DNA of 40,404 bases from Nitrospirota bacterium (GTDB taxonomy: Bacteria > Nitrospirota > Thermodesulfovibrionia > Thermodesulfovibrionales > UBA6898), in contig JAKAIE010000022.1 of the NCBI GenBank assembly GCA_021814475.1, forward strand, positions 1 to 40,404, given 5' to 3'. The notes under the pieces are model-generated. The model saw only the letters and a program-made list of their open reading frames with translations, was not told the origin of the DNA and made no database searches. Every line of letters begins with the position of its first letter. The stretch's first letter is position 1. The position numbers and the translations under genes are program-made. Positions 1 through 9,800 of this stretch are shown here, in pieces.

Positions 1-1
1 A

Positions 2-130
2 AGGATACGTCGTGGTACCTTCATCAGCGTCAATGATCTTGTCGCTTCAATCAATGAATATATGCAGGTTTGGAATGCAGATCCAAAACCATTTGTCTGG
101 ACAGCAACGGTGGAATCAATAATGGAATAA
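2..130 (+). pseudogene. IS630-family transposase, C-terminal remnant
   Basis: The open frame runs in from the window edge and ends in TAA at 128-130. It contains the residues NADPKPFVWTATVESIM, which match the C-terminal signature of IS630/Tc1-type DDE transposases (typically N-x-PKPFVWTA-x-x-I-L). In these proteins this stretch is normally followed by a lysine-rich helix. Here the same frame continues after the TAA with KQTLEKIQPGC-like residues to about 223, so the stop may be a point nonsense mutation. Only the 3' end is visible, so whether the element is intact cannot be judged. Confidence 0.7.
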
Positions 131-397
131 CTTTCAGGCTGCAAACAAACTTTGGAAAAAATTCAGCCGGGGTGCACTTTACCACGCTCTCGCAAGCCAA
201 GAAGGAATAACACCAGTTGTTTATGAGACACTACACTAGAATGCGCCACCCTTCGGCTGGGCACGCCACGGAACAAGACCTGCCCCCTTTGGGTTGTCCT
301 GTCCATGACAAATTAACAGGTATGGGAAAAATCGCCGGTTTTTAAACGAGGAGAAGCAAGGCCCTCTAACGTGAGAGCGTAAAGTGAGTGAGTGAGT
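131..397. other. Intergenic region between IS remnant and kinase gene
   Basis: No credible gene is seen. The first ~95 bases continue the transposase frame beyond its stop. The rest holds short G/C-rich stretches and a GTGA-rich run (375-397) just past the kinase stop codon. No clear rho-independent terminator was recognised. Confidence 0.4.
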
Positions 398-3070
398 TCA
401 GGCCTCCCCCATTATCTTCGTTATCATCTCACTCATCTCATTTGCGTTGTATGGTTTAACAACCACTCCGCTGAACCCGTATTTTTTATAATCCGCCATG
501 ATGGGGTCCATCGAATATCCGCTCGACACAATAACCTTTGCATCGGGTGCAATCTCAAGGAGCTTTCCAACAGCCTCTTTGCCGCCCATACCGCCGGGGA
601 TCGTCAAATCCATGATCACAAGGTTAAAAGGCTGACCATCCTTCTGAGCCTTTACATAGATCTCGATAGCTTCCTTACCATCTGCTGCCACACCGACCTC
701 ATAGCCAAGCGCTTTCAATATCGCACTTGCAACGTCTCTGATTAACGGCTCATCATCCATAATAAGGATTCGCCCATGCCCTGCCTGTATCCCCATCGTT
801 ACTTCCTGTTCAGAACAGAAGGCATCTTTACATGCGGGGATAAATATAGTGAAATTAGTTCCCTTACCTATAATTGAATCCACAAGCACATGCCCTTCGT
901 GTCGTTTTACAATTGAAAGGACGGTGGGAAGCCCTAATCCGTTGCCTGTTGGTTTGGTTGTAAAGTATGGTTCAAATATTCGGGGTATGACTTCCTTCGG
1001 AATTCCGGGTCCCTCATCCTTAATCTGAATTTTGATATAGTCTCCCGCTTCAAGAGACGGAATCTCGTTTTCTTTCACCCTGACATTCTCAAAGCTAATA
1101 TGAATTAGCCCGCCCTGTGGCATTGCTTGTGCCGCGTTGATAATCAGGTTATTGAACACCTGATTCATCTGCCCCCGATCAATCTCCGTGCTCCATAACG
1201 TAATGGGAATGTCGTACATACAGCGCGTGGTGGAGCCCGACAAAGCAAAACTACATGCCTCTTTGGCGATCTCGGCTATCGAGGCGATCTTCCTGATAGG
1301 AGCGCCGCCTTTCGCGAACGTAAGCAGTTGTTGAGTCAAGTCCTCGGCTCTTTTCGTGGCTTGTTCGACATCGGTTAATCTGGCAAATGATTCATGCTCT
1401 GTTCCTACCTGCATTTTAACAAGGCTTGCGTTCCCCATGATGGAAGTAAGAAGATTATTGAAGTCATGGGCTATTCCGCCTGCCAGCAAACCCAGCGTCT
1501 CAACCTTTTCCAGCTTCTGCATCTCCTGTTCCATGCGATACTGCGCGGTTACATCCCTGAATACCAGCACAATACCAACTACATTACTGTCCCTATCCCG
1601 TATCGGAGCGGCGCTATCCGCAATGATGATTTCCAGGCCGTCTTTCCTGATCAAAGCGGTATGATTCGCCAATCCGACAACGAGCCCCGTTTGCAGAACT
1701 TTTTCCACGGGGTTCTCACATTTTTCCCTGGTTGTTTCGTTGATAATGTTGAATACTTCCGCCAGAGGCCTTCCTGTTGCCTCTTCATTTTTCCATCCCG
1801 TAAGTTCCTCCGCCACCTTGTTTAACAAAGTTATTGTTCCCTGTATATCTGTGGCAATAACCCCATCGCCGATGCTTCTCAGAGTAACAGCAAGGCGCTC
1901 TTTATCCTCCGCCAACTCAAGTTCCGCCTTTTTTCGCTCGGTTATATCCCTGCATGTGGCAATCACTACCTTTTCATCACCTCGTGTAATAGCGCTTGCA
2001 TTTACTTCATTGGGAATGATGGTTCCGTCACTCGCCTTGTGCTCGACTTCAAATACCGAGGCGCCGTTACGGACTATTCTCGCGATATTTTCATGCGCAA
2101 TGCGGGCCGACTTTGGAGTGTCAATATCGGGAACCTTCATCGACAGCAATTGTTCTTTGGTGTATTTGTAGCGTTTGCATGCTTCTTCATTAACATCCAG
2201 GATATCGCCTTTGTCGCTGGTAATGAATATCGCATCCGCCGACTTATCAAACAGCGCCCGGAAATTTTCCTCACTTTCCTTGAGTTGTTTCTGGACTTTT
2301 TCCTTTTCGAGAATCTCCGTTTCAAGGCTTTTTGTTTTTTCGCTTACCCTCTGTTTTAAGCCCGTATTAAAGAAAAACAGTAAGACCAGGACAAGCAATC
2401 CGGAACTCGCTGAACCAGTGACCATCATTGCCATGTACTTATCATGGGCCACAGGCATCCTCATGGATTCAATAGCTCTTATCTGTCCGACCTTTTCATG
2501 AAAACCGCCCTCTCCAGGATACATTTTCCTTAATCCTATGGGCGCATCTTTCGGGTCACCATGACAACGCAAACAACGTTTCTCATTTTTCAAAAAGGGG
2601 ATTGCATAGTACAGGTATTCTTCCCCATTTACCGATATGACTTCTTCATGTTCCTTAACTGAGGGGTTTTCATTGAAAAACTTTATTAGTTTTGCCTCTT
2701 GCTCATCGGCCTTATTCAGGGGATTTCGCGGATTATTGGCCGCCATCTTATAGTAGATCGGCCTTAAGCCGTCCTTTTCCCGTTCTTCATTATAAAGATC
2801 GTGCATGGTTCTGACTATATACGTCGAGGATAGGAATTGAGGGTCATAATAATCTTTTGCTATATATCCGCGCGAAACACCATCAAAAAATGCGGGGTGC
2901 AATACTTTTTGAATGTATTGATGGAACCCTCTATTGGACAAGAGGATATTCATCATATCCTCTTTCGTTTGTCGAATGAAATACTTCGAGATTACGATAT
3001 GAAGAATGATTGCCGCAAGCACTGATGCAAGTATAGGCAGGATGAGGTAGTATCTATGTTTTTTCTTCAT
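398..3070 (-). CDS. Haem-sensing hybrid histidine kinase (DUF3365-PAS-PAS-HisKA-HATPase-REC)
   Basis: An 890-aa membrane sensor kinase. A membrane segment at about residues 8-30 and a second at 212-235 bracket a periplasmic domain of the Tll0287/DUF3365 type. That domain carries a c-type haem motif CLRCH at 166-170, so it probably senses redox state or a small ligand. Two PAS domains follow (about 265-375 and 390-510). The HisKA H-box has H535 in AGGIAHDFNN. The HATPase has its N-box near 641 and DEGPGI at 685-690. A C-terminal receiver has acceptor D821 and K872. Phosphate would pass from H535 to D821 or to an unlinked regulator. It is host DNA, read away from the prophage, with no partner regulator in view. 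Domain calls are firm; the ligand is unknown. Confidence 0.93.
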   Translation of the reverse strand: MKKKHRYYLILPILASVLAAIILHIVISKYFIRQTKEDMMNILLSNRGFHQYIQKVLHPAFFDGVSRGYIAKDYYDPQFLSSTYIVRTMHDLYNEEREKDGLRPIYYKMAANNPRNPLNKADEQEAKLIKFFNENPSVKEHEEVISVNGEEYLYYAIPFLKNEKRCLRCHGDPKDAPIGLRKMYPGEGGFHEKVGQIRAIESMRMPVAHDKYMAMMVTGSASSGLLVLVLLFFFNTGLKQRVSEKTKSLETEILEKEKVQKQLKESEENFRALFDKSADAIFITSDKGDILDVNEEACKRYKYTKEQLLSMKVPDIDTPKSARIAHENIARIVRNGASVFEVEHKASDGTIIPNEVNASAITRGDEKVVIATCRDITERKKAELELAEDKERLAVTLRSIGDGVIATDIQGTITLLNKVAEELTGWKNEEATGRPLAEVFNIINETTREKCENPVEKVLQTGLVVGLANHTALIRKDGLEIIIADSAAPIRDRDSNVVGIVLVFRDVTAQYRMEQEMQKLEKVETLGLLAGGIAHDFNNLLTSIMGNASLVKMQVGTEHESFARLTDVEQATKRAEDLTQQLLTFAKGGAPIRKIASIAEIAKEACSFALSGSTTRCMYDIPITLWSTEIDRGQMNQVFNNLIINAAQAMPQGGLIHISFENVRVKENEIPSLEAGDYIKIQIKDEGPGIPKEVIPRIFEPYFTTKPTGNGLGLPTVLSIVKRHEGHVLVDSIIGKGTNFTIFIPACKDAFCSEQEVTMGIQAGHGRILIMDDEPLIRDVASAILKALGYEVGVAADGKEAIEIYVKAQKDGQPFNLVIMDLTIPGGMGGKEAVGKLLEIAPDAKVIVSSGYSMDPIMADYKKYGFSGVVVKPYNANEMSEMITKIMGEA

Positions 3071-3304
3071 TTATTAATGCAATAATCACGGAATAGCGTA
3101 TGATGCCAACTATTTTTGAGGATGTCAAGAGTTTAGTTGAAATTTTCTGAGTGGCCCTTATCATTCAGACAGAGTTCGAAAACGCCGTACTGCAGGGGTT
3201 CCGGAAAAAGAAGGCCTGAAGCGACCTTCCGGTCAGTGAAATTGAGCGATCACATCCGCCCTCCCCTGCCCTGTTAGCCGGCGCGACAAATTCTCCTTAA
3301 ATAA
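3071..3304. other. Host flank left of the prophage, kinase upstream region
   Basis: No gene is supported in 3071-3304. This stretch should hold the kinase promoter (minus strand) and ends at the inferred prophage left terminus. The whole gene-free interval runs on to 3428, and its inner part holds three transposase-type end sites described separately. Confidence 0.5.
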
Positions 3305-3321
3305 TGTGATAACTCATTTCC
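3303..3321 (+). repeat. Prophage end site 1, left copy (terminal)
   Basis: AATGTGATAACTCATTTCC matches the complement of 40228-40246 at 17 of 19 positions. It starts TG at 3305, the usual first two bases of Mu-type elements. Inferred outermost transposase binding site and cleavage end. Confidence 0.72.
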
Positions 3322-3338
3322 TAAACGCGCTTGACATG

Positions 3339-3362
3339 GTCAAGGATTGCTTGATAATTCTA
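3339..3362 (+). repeat. Prophage end site 2, left copy
   Basis: The 24 bases match the complement of 40003-40026 at 23 positions, including an unbroken GATTGCTTGATAATTCTA. It shares the TGATAA core with site 1. Inferred internal transposase binding site. Confidence 0.75.
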
Positions 3363-3411
3363 GTGGTGTAGCCAATAAAAAGCAACTTTGATGGCCCCTC
3401 GAGACATGTTG

Positions 3412-3430
3412 TCAAGAGGCTGTTGATTTC
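3412..3430 (+). repeat. Prophage end site 3, left copy
   Basis: TCAAGAGGCTGTTGATTTC matches the complement of 40163-40181 at 15 of 19 positions. It is weaker than sites 1 and 2 and touches the stop codon of the small gene at 3429-3596. Confidence 0.5.
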
Positions 3431-3596
3431 ATTTCTTGTCCTTACAGACCACTACTATGATACCGGCGGCGGAACCCGCGGCGGTCGTCTCGATGTCGTC
3501 CAGGAGCTTCCTGAGGGATTTCTGGATGAGTTTCCCTTCCACACATGTCTTTACCTCGCTGCAGCCGGCGCAGTTGCCCTGATCTACTGTCCACAT
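3429..3596 (-). CDS. Small cysteine-containing phage protein, 55 aa
   Basis: A 55-aa frame starting at ATG 3596, preceded by a good GGAG ribosome site (AAAGGAGATAGAAGATTATG). It is the last gene of the late operon, 19 bases after the tail hub gene and next to the phage end. It has a CxxC pair (C9, C12), a further C18 and C51, a charged helix around residues 20-37, and a hydrophobic GIIVVV stretch near the C-terminus. The family is not recognised. Its place matches where Mu keeps com/mom, but no mom-like gene is present. The two nearby cysteine pairs could bind a metal; function unknown. Confidence 0.6.
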   Translation of the reverse strand: MWTVDQGNCAGCSEVKTCVEGKLIQKSLRKLLDDIETTAAGSAAGIIVVVCKDKK

Positions 3597-3615
3597 AATC
3601 TTCTATCTCCTTTCG

Positions 3616-6144
3616 TTATGAGGGCCATTCACGGGCGATTACCGTGGCGCTGGCCTTGTCTATTCGCCTAAAGGCCTCGATCGAGAACTTCCTGGCGTTG
3701 TATAGCGGGTTTGATATGTCGAAGGTGTCCCCGGTGACCAGGTCGAAATATTCCCAGAATATAGGGAAGGTGACCATCAGCGTAGTGTTCTTACGGTGCA
3801 ACAGTATGTGCGCGACGACGTGATCGGCCATTGTCTGTACCCTTATGCACTCGAACTGGAGCGCAAGGGGCCTGAGGTCGTATTTTGCCTGAGAGATAGC
3901 GTCTGAGGCGATGCTGGTCAAGAGCCAGTCCGACTCGGAGCCCATACGTGAGTAATTCTTCTTCAGGCTGGCGGTTATATCATTGACAATCTCGATGATG
4001 GGGCTATGGCTGAAGGTCATTTTGCCGTATTGGCCGGTGATGTCCTGCGCTGATATGGTTTTTTTCACTGTCGGAGCCGCATCCGGGATCGGGTCTAGGT
4101 ACCACTGGCCTGCCCGAAACTGGATGGTAGAGCGGCATTCGAAGGCCATCCGCTGCAGCCACTGAGATGGCGTGATCTTCTGATCAATCCGGAACGCAAA
4201 CTTATATCCGCCGCTGATCGCGGAGGCATAATACGTGCCGGCGGCGCTGAAGCTGGAGGCGTTGTTCTCGCTGATATTGCGGCCGAACTGCTGGACGATG
4301 AAATGCTTTATGACATAGTCCGGCCGCTCGATGAGATTACCGATGCCCCCATAATTGCCATCAGGGTCGGCATAGCCGTCGACTTTGGCATGAAACCTGT
4401 CGACCATATAGGTCGCAATGACACCCCCAGTCAGAGCGACAGTCCCCGTCTTTGCCGCAAGCCCCGACTTTGATGCTGTGCCAGATTTCGCCGCATTGCC
4501 AGATTTTGAGACACTGCCCGTTTTGGCAGCGCCTCCGGACTTGGTAACGGATCCCGTCTTGGCAGCGCCTCCGGACTTGGTGGCAGATCCTGTTTTCGAT
4601 GCTGCGCCTGACTTGGTCAGCGAGATCGGCCTGGTGCATGTCATAACGGCTTCCTGGAGCGTAAATGTCCAGGTGCCACCACTTCCTGAATTTTTATAGA
4701 GCTCGCAATATGAATCCCACGAGGTGCGGGCCCTTTTGAATGGGCTGGCAACCACATATGTAATAGCACCGGTAGTCTCAATATAGGCAACCGTTGTGTA
4801 ATCTCCTGCAGCACCATGATATATGCGCATTTCTACGCGGGACGAGGGGGCGGCCGTGCAGGTGACCAAAAATGTGTACTGAGCAGTAATATCCGATAAT
4901 GTACCTGACGGAGCCGTTGGCCAGTAGGCTGCTTTATACCCGCTATCCGCCTGATTATATGTCAATGGCGTATTGGCATTGAGTTTTTGGATAAGTTCAT
5001 TGGCCGAAGTACTCACGGCAATGTTATCCGTGACCCCTATCCCGTCATTTACGGCGATAGTATCACTCACCCCACTGCCATCGTTGACGAGGATCGTATC
5101 GCTGACTCCGCTGCCATCGTTGACCGCGATTGTATCGCTGACCGTGATCCCATCATTGACGGCGATAGTATCGTGGACGTCAGTCGTATCCACGACGGCC
5201 ACTGTATTACTCACTGCTGCCACGCTCACGCTGCCGGTAGCCCTGAGCAGGTGTTTCCCTCCCACGACGACGGCGCTGACGCCAGATGTCACACGGAGGA
5301 GTTCCCCCTGGATCTCCGCGTAGATGTCTCCTACGCTTTTCAGTTGATGCCCGGCAAGGAGACTGTCGTACTGGGCTTTTTTCTCCCACGCGGTGGCGGC
5401 CGCCGCATGGGCACTTGCGATCGTGCTGTTCGCGCCGCGGGTTACGCCGGAAAGTACCCCGCTGGACCGGCCTGTAAACGAGATCTCCTCGCTATCAACA
5501 ATTACCGTTCCGGATGCAGGGAATCTGTCGTAGATGCTCAGTTCGATCCCGGTGGTCTGGCTGGCGTCGATCGCGCTTTTAAGAGTAGTACGGGCTCCCC
5601 AGTCAACCCTCAGGGCTGGGACAAGGACGTCTGCCCCATATATGGCAGGTTCGGGCTTTCCGACGTCTTCCCAGGCGTTCGGATAGGTGGTCGTGTCGAT
5701 AATGCGCTGTTTCCAAGTGCGATCGACATTTGCCAACACGGAAGATACCTGGCAGGTAAAACCTGCCAGATCAATGTTTTCGGGCTGGTCCAGGTATCCG
5801 ACGAAGACGACGAGGGGAGTCCCCGCCGCTGTATAGAGCTGTTTTATTGTGCATAAAGCGCCTTCGAACGGGTATGTGTCGCCTATCTCTATCAGGTAAT
5901 TGTACGTCCGGAAGCGGATGTTCTTGAACTGGATCGTGATATTGGCATTGAGAAAGGTGGAGTCGATCCTCTTAATCTCGTCGGAGATCCCGCTGACGGA
6001 CTCGATATATTTCTCATATGTCTGAGAGCCGACGGTGATGTTCCTGTCTGCAAAATAGAGCATCGGGCCGCCATTCTGGAGGGCTATCTCCAGCAGATAG
6101 AAGGGCTCAATACTGCGCCCGTCAAGTTCCCTGTTGAGGGTCAA
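3616..6144 (-). CDS. Tail tip / central hub protein with 12-residue repeats
   Basis: An 842-aa protein encoded last in the tail-tip cluster, starting in a 4-base overlap with the preceding gene. The N-terminal 180 residues and the C-terminal ~230 (with RAGQWYLDPIPDA) resemble the hub or baseplate proteins that follow the tape measure in transposable siphophages. Between them lie two low-complexity arrays: four units like DTIAVNDGSGVS (5029-5172) and five like KSGGAAKTGSVT (4435-4614). Position and size suggest the tail-tip hub that contacts the cell and guides DNA exit. It is separate from the DGR target. The repeats make length variation likely. Confidence 0.7.
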   Translation of the reverse strand: MTLNRELDGRSIEPFYLLEIALQNGGPMLYFADRNITVGSQTYEKYIESVSGISDEIKRIDSTFLNANITIQFKNIRFRTYNYLIEIGDTYPFEGALCTIKQLYTAAGTPLVVFVGYLDQPENIDLAGFTCQVSSVLANVDRTWKQRIIDTTTYPNAWEDVGKPEPAIYGADVLVPALRVDWGARTTLKSAIDASQTTGIELSIYDRFPASGTVIVDSEEISFTGRSSGVLSGVTRGANSTIASAHAAAATAWEKKAQYDSLLAGHQLKSVGDIYAEIQGELLRVTSGVSAVVVGGKHLLRATGSVSVAAVSNTVAVVDTTDVHDTIAVNDGITVSDTIAVNDGSGVSDTILVNDGSGVSDTIAVNDGIGVTDNIAVSTSANELIQKLNANTPLTYNQADSGYKAAYWPTAPSGTLSDITAQYTFLVTCTAAPSSRVEMRIYHGAAGDYTTVAYIETTGAITYVVASPFKRARTSWDSYCELYKNSGSGGTWTFTLQEAVMTCTRPISLTKSGAASKTGSATKSGGAAKTGSVTKSGGAAKTGSVSKSGNAAKSGTASKSGLAAKTGTVALTGGVIATYMVDRFHAKVDGYADPDGNYGGIGNLIERPDYVIKHFIVQQFGRNISENNASSFSAAGTYYASAISGGYKFAFRIDQKITPSQWLQRMAFECRSTIQFRAGQWYLDPIPDAAPTVKKTISAQDITGQYGKMTFSHSPIIEIVNDITASLKKNYSRMGSESDWLLTSIASDAISQAKYDLRPLALQFECIRVQTMADHVVAHILLHRKNTTLMVTFPIFWEYFDLVTGDTFDISNPLYNARKFSIEAFRRIDKASATVIAREWPS
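4435..4614 (-). repeat. Five tandem 36-bp units in the hub gene (KSGxAAKTGSVx)
   Basis: Five in-frame 36-bp units encode degenerate 12-residue repeats of the form KSGGAAKTGSVT. They are rich in Gly, Ala, Ser, Thr and Lys, as in flexible or fibrous linkers. Units 2 and 3 are almost identical in DNA, pointing to recent duplication or homogenisation. Confidence 0.85.
5029..5172 (-). repeat. Four tandem 36-bp units in the hub gene (DTIAVNDGxxVS)
   Basis: Four in-frame 36-bp units encode DTIAVNDG(I/S)(T/G)V(S/T), followed by a partial fifth (DNIAV). The alternation of beta-prone and turn residues suggests a short beta-solenoid-like or strand-turn stack. The period equals that of the second array in the same gene. 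Confidence 0.85.
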
Positions 6145-6878
6145 GGGATGACCTCAAGAAAGTCGAAGACAAACGGGTATCCCTGATAATAGATCTCCTT
6201 CAGTGCTATAGGCTTTCTGAGTTCTCCATAGATGAGGGTTCCCTCGTGATCGTACAGCCAAAACGGCTTTGATCCTGCCCAGGCATTGTTCAGGGCCTCC
6301 AAATTCGCTCTCTGCGCCTGGCCACAGCTTCTCATTGTATATGTCCGCTGCCGCTTTGCCTGCCCGTGTGTTATGAATCTAACCTGTCCTCCCCGGGACT
6401 GAAGCCGTTCGACGTTGAAGACAGGGTCAAACTCGCCGGTCGGCCGAGGGGGATTCTTCTCCCAGGTGTATGTGCTGGTCAGGAATAATTCGGCGAATGA
6501 GGGAATCACCCCCGGAGATGTCAGGATTAACTTCCAGTATTTCTTTGTCAGTGGGGCCCAAGATTTGTCGATATCTCCGGCAGCAGAGACCCACTGTGCA
6601 ACGGCCGCGGTGTAGGTGATGTCGTCGTCTGACCATTTTATATCGGAAACCATGCCGCTAAGGTTATGCCCTCCCGGGATCAGCAGCCGGTCGACGGGGT
6701 ATAGGGTCGCGCCCTGGACGATCTTGACGGTCAGTGTCACAGCCGCCTGTGCCTTGAACATCAGGCCTATGTCACGATCGGATAGCCGCCAGAGGGGATA
6801 TGCCGCGTCCTCAGCCCCCGTTGCGAGGGTTACGGTGGATGTTTCAAGGATATTTTGATAGCAGCATTTGAGAAGCAT
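6141..6878 (-). CDS. Distal tail / tail-tip protein
   Basis: A 245-aa protein between the tape measure and the hub. Its start overlaps the tape measure stop (TGATG) and its stop overlaps the hub start, so the three are translationally coupled. It has no signal peptide or membrane segment. The C-terminal half (QRTYTMRSCGQAQRANLEAL, then FWLYDHEGTLIYGELRKP) resembles the distal tail proteins that cap the tube in B3/D3112-like phages. Role is inferred mostly from position. Confidence 0.62.
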   Translation of the reverse strand: MLLKCCYQNILETSTVTLATGAEDAAYPLWRLSDRDIGLMFKAQAAVTLTVKIVQGATLYPVDRLLIPGGHNLSGMVSDIKWSDDDITYTAAVAQWVSAAGDIDKSWAPLTKKYWKLILTSPGVIPSFAELFLTSTYTWEKNPPRPTGEFDPVFNVERLQSRGGQVRFITHGQAKRQRTYTMRSCGQAQRANLEALNNAWAGSKPFWLYDHEGTLIYGELRKPIALKEIYYQGYPFVFDFLEVIP

Positions 6879-9800
6879 CAGTGATTACCTATCTTCTTTT
6901 GCAGTGCCGGCAGAATCGGCGATCTCCCGTTTTCGATGTCCGTGGCAACCTGCTGCTGAAAGTCCTTGCCCACTCCCGCCCCGTCGGGGCCGCCTGCATT
7001 AACCGTTATGCCGCCATTAAAATTCACCGTCGTGCCTCCAGCCGCCTGCTGCTGCACATTCGCGGTATATATCCGGGACATCTCTGCCCAGAGCTGATTG
7101 CTCTGGCCCTGCGCTTCCCGCTGCTGCCGCATGCCCGCGATGGAGAGGCCGGGGCCGCCGAACTGCATCATTGAGCCGAGCTGCTCGGCTGTGGCTGTCT
7201 GTTTTGCCCACTCGTCTGCGAGGGAGCCGAAACGGACGGTATACTCCGAGCCGGTCGGCAGGGATGTCATCATCTGCCGAATCTTAGTCATTCCTTCAGT
7301 AAACGGCATTTCGGGGCTGGCTTTTGTACGATACTCGACAACCACTACTTTATATGTGACAGGAGGGATGGCGTTGAGTTCCTGTACTACATTTCGGATG
7401 TCCTGTGTCGCCTTGCTGGTGTCTATCATCAATATCCGCTGTTTTGCCAGTTGGTTGTCGAGATTTACGATCTGCTCCTGATAGAGCCCCATCATCTCTT
7501 TTGCCTTGCTCATCGCTGTTTCAAGCTGGGTCTTCCATGCGCCGATCTGCTCTATCTCGGCCTGACGCTTGCCCTTCACCTGGTCAAAGGCGCGGCCGAC
7601 TTCTCCCTGAGCGGTTGCGATATCGGACATCGCATTGCGAACGGCAGTTTCCTTGTCAATTATCACCCTGTCGCCCTCGACCACGGCGTCGGACACGGCT
7701 GCGCGCTTTGCCATCCACTCGTTAAGAGCCTTGATCTTGGCCTCTCCCTCAAGACTCATCGCCACCTGGTATTGCTGTGCGAGAATCCCGAGCTTATCGT
7801 AATATTTCTGCTCCTCGGTCATCAGTTTCTGTCTCAACCCGTTTTGCAGGTCCGCATAGGTATTCCACTGTTCAGCCCGCTTCACCTCCAGGTCCGCCAG
7901 CTCCTTTGTCTTGGCCTTCATGTTCTCCATGGCAGTATTGTGGGCGGTCTGCAGGATGGAATAATACTGCTGCCAGGCGGCCAGCCGTGAATTCGCCAGG
8001 CCGGCCTCGATCTTAAAGGCCTCCATCTGGGCCGCGGCGATCGCCTTCGGATCTCCGACTCCCTTGGCCGCATCGGCAAGCTTCTTCTGCATCTCCATCT
8101 GCTTGGCGTAAACGGCGTCAATAGTGCCGAGATAGCCCTGGAGGCTCGTTCTCATCGTATTGATATTCGCTATGTTATCCCCGATCCATTTTGAATATTT
8201 CTCGTCCCGCACGGACTCAAGATATGACTGCATTGAAACCTTCATTTCATCAATATTCTTTATATTTTCCTTTATCCCGGTCGCGAACTGCTCGCCGCTG
8301 AATTTCAACTGTTCTTTGCCGATGTCACTGATTACTGAGGACATCTCCTTCAGTGCCTTAATGCTCTCTTCTATGGCTTTTTTGCTTTCTTCCTGCGCTT
8401 TTTTAATCAGATCGATGGATTTGACCCATTTCCCCGTGGCCTCGTCAAAGACGACTGAACCGGCCTTCACCGCTTCTTTAAAGAGCTTCATCGCCAGCGG
8501 GCCTTCGAACCCCAGCTCCCTGAGCTTCGCATTATATTTGTCCGCCCTGGAGTTGAGATATTCCTGCTGCTCGGCATTATCCTTCATGAGCTTGTTGACC
8601 GTGTTCATCCCCGACATATCCCAGCCCGTCAGCTTATAAACAGCCTTGTCGAGCGCTTTGCCGAGCTCATAGCCGGCAAGCCCTGCGGCGGTTGCGAAAC
8701 CGGCCAAGCCGACAGGCCCCAGGGCTGATACAGACATACTGCCGATATTGCCCAGCACTGACGGAATCTTGCCCAGCCAACTCCCTACTGAGCCGATCCC
8801 TGAAATCAACCCGGCAAAGGACATGCCTTTCAGTGCGTTAAACCCGGCGATGAGCGTAGGGAACATTGTGCCGAGTGTGTTGGCCGCAGTAATTCCGTTG
8901 AAAGCTGCCGAGATCGCCGAGATGGTTGCCGGAGCCTGCAAAAAGGCTGCTGAGCCCAGCAGGATTATGAGCTTGTCGAAATTCTCACCCAGCGTTTTTA
9001 TCCCGGAAATTGCCGATTTCACGCCAGAGGCGATGCCCTCAGCCCACTCCTTCATTCTGCCGTCTCTGGCCGCCTGATCGAGTTCCTTAATCATATCTTT
9101 CAGGTCGTTTGTCAGCTGCACAACGATGACTGAGAGCGCAGGGGTCAGGATCTGGCCGAATTTCGCCTTCAGGTCCTCAAGCGGCCGGGCCATTGATGTC
9201 AGCTGTTTGCCCACAGTGCCCATGGCCTCCTCGTAGCTGCCGGCGATCGCCTTGCCTGCCTCCATGACAACATTTGTCCGGGCCTGCGTTTTTTCCTGTT
9301 CCGTCAGGTCCAGAGCCGTTTTATTAAGCTGCTTCGCCAGTGAGGCGTATGATGCCTCGAAATTCACGTTGATTCCCATGGTGCGCAATACTTCGACCTG
9401 TCCGCTCTGGATGCCGTAAATAAGCCGCTGCATGGCTTCGGAGGAGTTGATATTTGCCACAACCGCGGCATCCTGGGCAACCCGCGCCAACTGAGTAGCC
9501 TTAGACATATCCATATGGGCCTGAATCATCTTGACCACAGCGTCCTTCGACTGAAGTGTCGTGATGCCCATCGCCTTGACGCTCTCCGCATAGTTGTCCG
9601 TAGCGGTCGCGGACATCCCGGCTGTTTTCCCGGCTGTGTGCATGACCACTTCCATCGTCTCAGTGCGTGCTGCAAGCAATGTAGACTCCGTCATCAACTC
9701 GGTGATCTTCGACCGCAGCTCCGATATCTTGCTGACGGCATACTCAACCGCCTTGACCCCCATCATGCCTTCGAAAAAGGCGAGAGCCTGCGTTTTGGCC

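Noticed and set aside
4987-5856. Long plus-strand frame (289 aa) opposite the tail hub gene
   Set aside because: Shadow of the repeat-rich coding strand; no family features and no ribosome site.
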